Source: an uncultured Victivallales bacterium (GTDB lineage: Bacteria; Verrucomicrobiota; Lentisphaeria; Oligosphaerales; JAFGRS01). Taken from it: a stretch of DNA of 9,401 bases. The first letter of the stretch is position 1, and each line of letters opens with the position of its first letter. Shown here piece after piece: positions 1 through 6,161 of the stretch. The stretch lies in the NCBI GenBank assembly GCA_903834675.1, contig CAILKC010000573.1, positions 1-9,401 on the forward strand, written 5' to 3'. Both the position numbers and the translations under genes were made by a program. Under the pieces are notes generated by a model. That model saw only the letters and a list, made by a program, of their open reading frames with translations. It had not been told where the DNA came from and searched no databases.

Positions 1-33
1 GCCGACAGTCCATGGGCACCGCGCGGGCAGCTC

Positions 34-182
34 TGGCGCCCCTTCGGGGCTGAGAATCTGGGGTATGCCCGGTACCCAGGGCGCTGCCCTGGGCTGAGGG
101 ATGGCGCCCCTTCGGGGCTGAAGAGGCAGAGGCGAACCCGCGACTTCCGCGGCTGCTGGTGCCGCCGCGAAACCGTAGCGGT
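34..182. repeat. Array of short GC-rich hairpins (REP-like), including two exact 20-base copies
   Basis: Five small inverted repeats follow one another. The first (stem 38-42 with 46-50, loop TTC) and third (stem 106-110 with 114-118) lie inside identical 20-base copies, TGGCGCCCCTTCGGGGCTGA, at 34-53 and 102-121. The second is CCCAGGGCGCTGCCCTGGG at 75-93, an 8-bp stem with a 3-base loop. A fourth (138-142 with 148-152) and a fifth, weaker one (172-175 with 179-182) follow. The first four hairpins each end in, or are followed by, GGCTG. The layout resembles repetitive extragenic palindromes: short hairpins between genes, without coding capacity. They lie downstream of the leftward gene ending at 353, so they could also act as transcript 3' ends, but there is no T-tract. 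The base pairing is read directly; the REP-like assignment is inference. Confidence 0.7.
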
Positions 183-352
183 GGGATGGCGGATCGAGAT
201 TGAAATCGGGATCGAATCGACGGGGGAGACTCGGACACTCGTCTCTCGACCCACCACGGCGGGAAGGCCCTCGACCCTCTGCGGTTCTCAGACAAGCGAA
301 CCCCTACGGAACTGACCTGCGCCCCCGGGCGGGTGGGCTGCCTCTCGCCGCC
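183..352. other. Non-coding stretch downstream of the large secreted protein gene
   Basis: No convincing gene is seen here. Short open frames on both strands lack a ribosome binding site and recognisable protein character. A weak inverted repeat, GAGAC/GTCTC, lies at 226-245. On the minus strand GGTTC/GAACC can pair just beyond the 22-bp repeat, at roughly 283-302. Apart from these and the repeat copy listed separately, I see nothing assignable. Confidence 0.5.
303..324 (-). repeat. 22-bp intergenic repeat, copy 1 (inverted relative to copy 2)
   Basis: Read on the minus strand, this begins GGGCGCAGGTCAG and ends TTCCGTAGG. It is identical over 22 bases to the plus-strand sequence at 9265-9286. 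It starts 28 bases beyond the stop codon of the leftward gene, so it has the same orientation relative to its upstream gene as copy 2 has. Both copies are intergenic. A 22-base exact match about 9 kb apart is very unlikely by chance, so a dispersed repeat family or a conserved 3' element is the simplest reading. Its function is unknown. Confidence 0.75.
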
Positions 353-3300
353 TCAGAAGCCCATCTCGCCAAAGCGCGCCGGGGTATGGAAACCGGCCAG
401 CGTGGGCGACCAGCAGGAGGCGCGGCGGGTATCGGCTTCCTCGCGGCCGAAGTTGACACGCCAGACCCCCTCGGCCTTGGCCTCCAGCGCTGCCAGCGGG
501 ATGGCGATCTCCGCCACCCAGGCGCCCTCGGCGACCCCGGTGGCGACGGTCCACGGCGCATTCCAGCGGCTGTCGGTGCTGCCTTCGCAGCGGGCGTCGT
601 AGCGCGAGCCTAGGGCGTTGGCGGCGAGGTGGTAGTAAGTGCTGCGGCCCGGGGGTTGCAGGAAGATTTCGACGGTATCGTCCTCCCAGACGGCCCCGTC
701 CTGGCCTCTGTCCTTGGCGACGGGCTGGCCCTGTCCGGCACAGATGAAGGCGAGGTAGAGCTGGCGTCCGTCGTGGCCGATCCTGACTGTGGTTCGACGC
801 TCGGCGGGCGTGGCGTCCGCTGGGTTGACGAAGCCCTGCACCAGCGCCGCGCCGGCCCATTCCGCGTCGGTGACGCGGCCATCGAGCTGGGGCGCCTGAG
901 CGAGTTGCGGACAGCGCATGCCGCGAAGCAGCACTACCGGCGCGACGCCCTGCAGAGCGGCGCCGTTCTCGGGCGTCGCGGTCCAGGCGATCTGGCATTC
1001 CTGGCCGCGGGCGGCGACCTCGTCCAGACGCGCCGCCAGGGACTGGGGCAGCGGCAGCGCCGCGACCTGCGGTATCCCCGGCTGCAGGGCCAGGCGCACG
1101 GGCTCGAAACGCACCTGCAGGTCGCCGACCGTCCCGACGCTGGTGAGTTCGACGCTCGGGTTTCCTGGGAGCCAGGAGTTGAGAGAAAGGGCAAGGGTCT
1201 GGCGGCAGCCTCCGAGCGCGCCGACGGGGGTCACCTCCAGGGGTGGGTGCAACCTCAGGGTGGTCCGGCGCGGCAGCCAGACGCTCTCGCCGTTCTGCTT
1301 GAAGCGTGCCGAGACGAGCACGTCTTCCCAACCCCAGGGCGCCGCCGCTGGCATGGCCGCGTTCAGCACCACGGAGTGTCGCTCTCCCGGCTTGAGGCGC
1401 GGCGCCGGACCGGCGACCGGCGCGCCGTCAAGCGCCAGCGTGACCTCGTCCAGCCCGGCGGGGCCGGCACTCAGCGTGCAGGCCAGAGCGGCCGCGCCGC
1501 CCAACGGTCCGTCGCCAAAGGGCGGGCTTGTCGGCGTCTGAAGCGTAACCCCGGTGAGAACCATCGTCGCCTGCCCGAGACTGACCGCGAGGTTGCGAAC
1601 CGGCAGCAGCAGGCACCGGCGCGAATGACCTTCCGGCAGACCCTGCGCCAGCTCCAGGAGCCGACGATAGACGGGCTCCTGTCGGCCCGCCAGCGCGAGC
1701 AGGCCCGCGACCTCCGTCTGCGCCAGAGCGAGGCGCAAGGTCTCCGCCGCCCGTTGCGCCTCGGCGGGAATCTCCAGGCTGCGCCGCGCGTCTTCTGCGG
1801 CCCTCGCTGAGGTGATCTCCACGTCGTCGAGGACGAAGGTCCCCCAGTGACCATTGAACATGAACTGGAAGAAGCCTGCCGTGCAACCTGGCGGCAGGGT
1901 GAACTGGCCCGTGTAGGCGGCTACGGCGCCCCCCGTGGGCCGGACATCGTTGAAGTGGATGTACTTGTCGCCGGCCCAGTTGCCGTCGGGGCCCTTCACG
2001 CCGAAGCGCGGCACCACCGTGCCCCTGGCCCCCTCGGGGCGGGTCCAGGAGTACGCGAACCGTAGGGTGTACGCCTCGCCGCTGGTGATGGCGGGGTTCT
2101 GGTTCAGGCCGTGCCGGGAGGTCTCGCTATGACTCTGGACCTTAGCGCTGCGCTTGCCCGAGATGGGCTTGTCTTCCTCGATCGTCACCTCTGAGTCGGC
2201 CTGGTTGCTTGGGGGTGAGGCCAGGCCCCAGCCGGATTGGCCGGCCTCGAAGTCGCCGTTGGCAACGGTCACCGCGGCCTTGGCGGAACTCAGCCAGCGC
2301 GCCTCCTTGGCCAGGCGTTCCAGCCACTGTTCCGCTTCGTTCAGCCAGAGCCGGGCCAAATCCTGCCGACGGGCGACGGCCACGACTTCGGTCCCGTCCG
2401 CCGGGATGGAGACATCGGTGACTGTCCAGCCGTCCGGGTCCCGGCGGGTCGGCGTCGGCCGCTCGGCCAGCAGCAGCCAGGCGACCGCCTCGTCGCGCGC
2501 CGGAAGTCCCGTCCGCAAGGATGCAGGGGCGGCCTCGGCCGCGATCTTGACCGTCGCTCGGACCGGCTGCGGTCCGGGGTTACGCAGGGCGATGAAGGTC
2601 ACCTCAGCGAGGTCCTTGGCGCCGGGACCATAGCGTTCGACGAGTACGCCGGGGGTGTTCGTGGTTGCCCGCGTGACCGGCTGCCAGCCGGCCAGGTCGA
2701 GCCAGATGATGAGCGGTTCGTAGAAGCGGTACAAGGGCCGTGACGGCTCGTAGCGCAAGGGGTCCTCGAAGGGGCCCGTTCCCGGGTGGACGGCGTAGAA
2801 CAGCAGGCGCTGCATGGCGCGCTCTTTCTCGGCCCAGGGCTTGGCCGGATTGACCAGTTCGTAGGCCATGGGGCTCATGGGTTTGCGGTAGCCGTAGGCG
2901 CGCATGTAGGCATAGTGCTCATCGGCCTGCAAGCCCATGCCGTGCTCGCCGGTGCCAATCATGTCCAGCAGCGGACAGAAGTAGGCCATCTCCGGGCGAC
3001 CGGTGTTAGCGATGACGAACTTGCCTTCCTGGCGCATGCGCTGCGCGATCTGGTCGCCGATCTCGTAGCACGAAAAGGCGTGGAGCTGGACCGGCTGTTT
3101 CGCCTTGTAGCTGGTCACCAGCGGGATGTCCGCGTAGCGCCAGTGGTCGCGGCGGAAGTTCTCATCGAAGAAGCCGACGTAGCCGCAGACGCTATCGAGA
3201 TAGACGCCCCCGAGTTCGCCACCGCTGTGCCGGGCCGCTTCCAGAGCGGGATTGATCTCGCCCTCCCAGGTCACCGAGGCCCGGCTGGGCGCGGGGATGT

Positions 3301-4471
3301 CGGGATCGGGATTCAGGCACAGATTGCTCAGGAAATTACCCTTCGACCAGGTCTGGGTGTAGTGGCTCCAGATCCAGCGGCCCTGCGCGTCCTCGATGGC
3401 AGAGTTGATCTCGGCCTGCGCCGCCTCGCGCCGCGTGACTGGCCCCCAGAACTTCTGCTCCGGCGGCGCCTGCAGCTTAGCGAGAACAAACTGCTTCATC
3501 TCCTGCGGCGTGAGCTGGTAGACGTTGCGGCCGTAGCGGTCTTTGCCGTCGGGAGGCGGCTGGTTCCCGAAGCCTTCGTAGATGCCCCAACACTCGGTGT
3601 AGACGAAGGGCAGGATGTCGTGAGCGCGGTCGTAACCCGCCCGGTTCTGCGCCCCTTCGTCGAACTTGAAGCCCCAGTCCCACGGGCAGGCCATGCTGCT
3701 GGGGTTCAGATTGAGCAACCAGATGCCGGCGGCGCCCAGACGCCGTTCGGCGTACTGCGGGAAGAGCCCATAGTAGCGCTCGATGGCGGAACGGAAGCCC
3801 CAGGCCGGGTCGTGGGCGTAGACCAGCAGCCGCAGCTCGGCCCGGCCCGGCAGTTTGCTGGCCTGCGGGGAGAGCCCCAGGTCAAACTCCGCCTCGAGCG
3901 TTTGCCGCGTCGTGTCGCAGGCCAGACGCCAGACGCGCGGTTCGTGCAAGGGCACGGCAAGCGAGACGCCGACCGCGGGGCCGCTGACCGCGCAGTACGG
4001 ATAGGTGGAGACCTCGCGCAGGCCACCCCAGTTCAGGACGTAGGTGTAACGTTGCCCCGGGGCCATGAGACGCTGGCGCGTCATGTCGTCCCACCAGGTC
4101 CAGCCGGTGGCCGACAGGGGCAGCGCCACGCGCACCACCAGGGCCCGGTCTCGCGCCGGTTGAGCCGACACCGTACAGGTCAGCTCCCAGGCGTCCTGCA
4201 CCGGCTTCCAGGCCCCCTCGAAAAGCAGCTCGGACACGCTGCCGCGGAAGGCGCCGTCGGTCACGGTCAGCGGCACGCTCAGGAACGCCTCTCCGGCGGC
4301 GAGGTCACGCACTTGCAGCCAGTCGCTGGCGCCCCCCAGTTCGGTGTCGCCGACGCGCCAGGCCAAGCGCCCCTGCTCGAGGCGCACGGACACCTGAGCC
4401 GCCGCCGGGTCGGCCAGCGCGGCCAGGGACCAGGCGGCGAAAGTGGCGAACGCTAGGGAACGCGATCTCAT
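353..4471 (-). CDS. Large secreted glycosidase-like protein with central jelly-roll and C-terminal CBM9-like domain
   Basis: This 1372-residue protein starts with a signal peptide: basic residues at 2-4, a hydrophobic core, and likely cleavage after PAAA near residue 25. No lipobox cysteine is seen, so it is probably periplasmic or extracellular. Residues about 27-205 look like a beta-sandwich. Residues about 215-600 are rich in Trp, Tyr and acidic residues and look like a (beta/alpha)8 glycosidase barrel. Candidate acids are Glu293 (YTECWG), Asp426 (GGVYLDS) and Asp503/Glu509. Residues about 735-890 begin NGDFEAG..GW and end in LDDVEIT, typical of CBM4/9-type galactose-binding-like modules. 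Residues about 1187-1372 show CBM9 signatures: LDGRVTDAEW, VWEDDTVEIFLQP, AEIAIPLAAL, WRVNFGR, and a final FHTPARFGEMGF. The ATG has a GAGGGAG site 7 bases upstream. I do not recognise the catalytic family, so hydrolase activity and substrate are inference. The CBM9 assignment is firm. Confidence 0.85.
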   Translation of the reverse strand: MRSRSLAFATFAAWSLAALADPAAAQVSVRLEQGRLAWRVGDTELGGASDWLQVRDLAAGEAFLSVPLTVTDGAFRGSVSELLFEGAWKPVQDAWELTCTVSAQPARDRALVVRVALPLSATGWTWWDDMTRQRLMAPGQRYTYVLNWGGLREVSTYPYCAVSGPAVGVSLAVPLHEPRVWRLACDTTRQTLEAEFDLGLSPQASKLPGRAELRLLVYAHDPAWGFRSAIERYYGLFPQYAERRLGAAGIWLLNLNPSSMACPWDWGFKFDEGAQNRAGYDRAHDILPFVYTECWGIYEGFGNQPPPDGKDRYGRNVYQLTPQEMKQFVLAKLQAPPEQKFWGPVTRREAAQAEINSAIEDAQGRWIWSHYTQTWSKGNFLSNLCLNPDPDIPAPSRASVTWEGEINPALEAARHSGGELGGVYLDSVCGYVGFFDENFRRDHWRYADIPLVTSYKAKQPVQLHAFSCYEIGDQIAQRMRQEGKFVIANTGRPEMAYFCPLLDMIGTGEHGMGLQADEHYAYMRAYGYRKPMSPMAYELVNPAKPWAEKERAMQRLLFYAVHPGTGPFEDPLRYEPSRPLYRFYEPLIIWLDLAGWQPVTRATTNTPGVLVERYGPGAKDLAEVTFIALRNPGPQPVRATVKIAAEAAPASLRTGLPARDEAVAWLLLAERPTPTRRDPDGWTVTDVSIPADGTEVVAVARRQDLARLWLNEAEQWLERLAKEARWLSSAKAAVTVANGDFEAGQSGWGLASPPSNQADSEVTIEEDKPISGKRSAKVQSHSETSRHGLNQNPAITSGEAYTLRFAYSWTRPEGARGTVVPRFGVKGPDGNWAGDKYIHFNDVRPTGGAVAAYTGQFTLPPGCTAGFFQFMFNGHWGTFVLDDVEITSARAAEDARRSLEIPAEAQRAAETLRLALAQTEVAGLLALAGRQEPVYRRLLELAQGLPEGHSRRCLLLPVRNLAVSLGQATMVLTGVTLQTPTSPPFGDGPLGGAAALACTLSAGPAGLDEVTLALDGAPVAGPAPRLKPGERHSVVLNAAMPAAAPWGWEDVLVSARFKQNGESVWLPRRTTLRLHPPLEVTPVGALGGCRQTLALSLNSWLPGNPSVELTSVGTVGDLQVRFEPVRLALQPGIPQVAALPLPQSLAARLDEVAARGQECQIAWTATPENGAALQGVAPVVLLRGMRCPQLAQAPQLDGRVTDAEWAGAALVQGFVNPADATPAERRTTVRIGHDGRQLYLAFICAGQGQPVAKDRGQDGAVWEDDTVEIFLQPPGRSTYYHLAANALGSRYDARCEGSTDSRWNAPWTVATGVAEGAWVAEIAIPLAALEAKAEGVWRVNFGREEADTRRASCWSPTLAGFHTPARFGEMGF

Positions 4472-4478
4472 GGTTCTT

Positions 4479-4485
4479 CTCCCTC
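4479..4485 (-). promoter_or_regulatory. Ribosome binding site of the secreted protein gene
   Basis: The minus strand reads GAGGGAG, 7 bases before the ATG at 4471. It supports this start and suggests efficient translation independent of the upstream permease gene. Confidence 0.7.
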
Positions 4486-4532
4486 GGCAATACCCTTATG
4501 TCCGTCTGCGGTCGGCGTTCGGCAGAGCCCAG

Positions 4533-5831
4533 TCACCCCCAGATCCACCACATGAAGAGGTAGCCCGCCAGGGTCGCGGCGAGGGTGAAGGGTAGGCCGA
4601 TACGCACAAACTGCCAGAAGGAAACCGGGTGACCCTCGCGCTGCAGGATGCCGCAGATCACCACGTTGCAGGAGGCGCCGAAGGGCGTGATGTTGCCGCC
4701 CAGGCAGGCGCCGATCAGGAGTCCCGCGGCGTAGAGGAACGCGGAGCCGCCGACGCTGGCCTCCAGCATCCGCGTCACCGGTAGCATCAGCGCCACGTAG
4801 GCGATGTTGTCCACGAAGGCCGACACCAGTACGGAAACCCAGACGATCAGCGTGTAGGCCATGAAGCGGTTGTTGCCCACTGCCCCGGCAATCCCGTCGG
4901 CAATCACCTGCACCCAGCCGAAACGGTCCATCGCGTAGGCCAAGACGAAGATGCCTGCCAGGAAGAAGATGGTCCCAAGGTTGTAGCGCCGCAGCAACGG
5001 CTTCAGATCGCCGGGAAAACGCCAGGCGTACCAGACCAGTGCCAGCCCCCCGAGGATCACATTTCCCGTTCCCGCCAGCCAGGAAAAGCCGGGATCGAAG
5101 GTCGGAGAAGAGGCCAGAAACGCGATCATCACCAGGATGAACCCGACCGGCGCCCAGGTCTTGGGCTGGGGGGTTTCGATGGGCGCCATGGGCGAACGGA
5201 AGGCACGGAAGAACCCATACAGCACGGCCAACCCGCAGAGGGCCCCCACCTGGATGGCGAAGAAGATCGAAGGGCGACCCTGATAGACGAAGAAGTCGTT
5301 GAAGTCGAGGTGGAGATAGCCTGCCAGCAGCATGCTCGGCGGATCGCCGATCAGGGTGGCCGCGCCCTGTAGATTGGCGCAGACAGCGAGGCCCACCAAC
5401 ACCGGCACCGGCTGGACCCCGGTGCGCTTGACGATGGCCAGGGCCACCGGGGCAATCAACAGCACGGTGGTGACATTGTCCACGAACGCCGAGACCAGTC
5501 CGGCAAGGGCACAGACACCGAGAAGCGCCCAATGTGTGGAGCGACACTGTTCCGCCAGGAGGTTGGCCAGTAGTACCGGGACGCCGGAGTCCAGGAACAA
5601 GTCGGCTATCAGCATGGCGCCGGCAAGCACCCCAAGCACATTCCAACTGATCGCCTGAGTCAGGATGGCCCCAGGGGTCAGCGCGCCCCCGGGGTCTTCG
5701 TTCGAAAACAGGCCGCCGACCACCACCATCAGCAGCACCCCGACCCACAGTCCGCGGGCGCGGTAGTGCTTGCTGGCACAGAGGAACAGGTACGTTCCCG
5801 CGAAGATGGCCAGGATGATCCAGCGCAACAT
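4533..5831 (-). CDS. ArsB/NhaD-superfamily (P-protein/SLC13-like) membrane permease
   Basis: This 432-residue protein is hydrophobic throughout, with about 10-12 predicted membrane segments, the usual size for the ion transporter superfamily containing ArsB, NhaD and the P protein. The internal two-fold repeat is visible. SAFVDN occurs at 114-119 and again at 337-342, each followed by a hydrophobic helix ending in a conserved Pro. GAATLIGDPPSML (about 156-168) and GGNITPFGASCNVV (about 378-391) are the matching re-entrant-loop motifs of the two halves. Family members export arsenite or exchange Na+/H+ or organic anions. The substrate cannot be read from these motifs, and no ars gene is nearby. 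The DN motifs favour the ArsB/NhaD branch over dicarboxylate carriers. The gene ends 61 bases before the secreted protein gene on the same strand with no clear terminator between them, so an operon is plausible. The ATG has AGAGAAGG 9 bases upstream. Confidence 0.88.
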   Translation of the reverse strand: MLRWIILAIFAGTYLFLCASKHYRARGLWVGVLLMVVVGGLFSNEDPGGALTPGAILTQAISWNVLGVLAGAMLIADLFLDSGVPVLLANLLAEQCRSTHWALLGVCALAGLVSAFVDNVTTVLLIAPVALAIVKRTGVQPVPVLVGLAVCANLQGAATLIGDPPSMLLAGYLHLDFNDFFVYQGRPSIFFAIQVGALCGLAVLYGFFRAFRSPMAPIETPQPKTWAPVGFILVMIAFLASSPTFDPGFSWLAGTGNVILGGLALVWYAWRFPGDLKPLLRRYNLGTIFFLAGIFVLAYAMDRFGWVQVIADGIAGAVGNNRFMAYTLIVWVSVLVSAFVDNIAYVALMLPVTRMLEASVGGSAFLYAAGLLIGACLGGNITPFGASCNVVICGILQREGHPVSFWQFVRIGLPFTLAATLAGYLFMWWIWG

Positions 5832-5840
5832 CCACAGGAA

Positions 5841-5848
5841 CCTTCTCT
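5841..5848 (-). promoter_or_regulatory. Ribosome binding site of the permease gene
   Basis: The minus strand reads AGAGAAGG, ending 9 bases before the ATG at 5831. It fixes the start and argues against extending the reading frame upstream. Confidence 0.6.
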
Positions 5849-6145
5849 GGGTTTGCCCCGCCCGCGACAGGCACCGGACCCGGCGCCCGGTTGCAGCGCC
5901 ACAACCTGATTCGCCCTGCCGGTCTCGGGAACCGCCCGCTGGCGTAACCTAACGCCCTGGTCGCAGCCGGTCCAGTGGCGATGGCCACACGATACCCGAA
6001 GGCTGTAGCGGTATTGGCTGTGGGCTACTAGATTACGCTACTGAGAGCTGGATCCGGAAACGCAACCTGCCGTGGGGCAGAACCTAACCGTCTACAGCCT
6101 GAGTCCCCGAACCGCCTTGGCGGTGGCTGGGACGCCAGGGCCTTT
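5849..6145. other. Divergent intergenic region between the permease and rnr
   Basis: About 330 bases separate the two divergent starts, so both promoters should lie here. No good sigma-70 pair was found: TTGGCT at 6014-6019 has no well-spaced -10 box, and TAGATT at 6029-6034 is too close. Two small inverted repeats are visible. GGCGT/ACGCC (5941-5945 with 5952-5956) could be an operator or a hairpin. ACCGCC/GGCGGT (6111-6124) would form a hairpin in the rnr leader about 38 bases before its start. No RNA gene or riboswitch was recognised. Confidence 0.45.
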
Positions 6146-6151
6146 GAAGGA
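6146..6151 (+). promoter_or_regulatory. Ribosome binding site that decides the rnr start
   Basis: GAAGGA lies 10 bases before the ATG at 6162. The frame is open upstream to a GTG at 6072, but that codon has no comparable site. The 30 extra residues it would add also lack family character, so the start at 6162 is preferred. Confidence 0.6.
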
Positions 6152-6161
6152 CAGCCCGCGC

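Noticed and set aside
1..182. Possible CRISPR array or structured RNA gene at the left edge
   Set aside because: The two exact 20-base copies are 68 bases apart, with a different hairpin between them. There are no further equally spaced copies and no cas gene, so a hairpin repeat is the better description.
2786..4456. Long plus-strand open frame of 556 codons opposite the secreted protein gene
   Set aside because: It lies entirely antisense to a gene with a signal peptide and recognisable domains. Its translation is rich in Arg, Gly and Ala without domain motifs, as expected for a shadow frame in GC-rich DNA.
4472..4532. Possible terminator between the permease and secreted protein genes
   Set aside because: Only a TCTGC/GCAGA stem with a 12-base loop is visible, with no T-run, which is too weak to call.
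4468..5988. Minus-strand open frame of 506 codons overlapping the permease
   Set aside because: It is another frame of the same strand. Its product is Arg/Gly-rich and not membrane-like, whereas the overlapped frame encodes a clear transporter with paired motifs and a ribosome binding site.
6072..6161. Upstream GTG start extending RNase R by 30 residues
   Set aside because: There is no good ribosome binding site before it, while GAAGGA is well placed before the ATG at 6162. The extension does not resemble the family's N-terminus.
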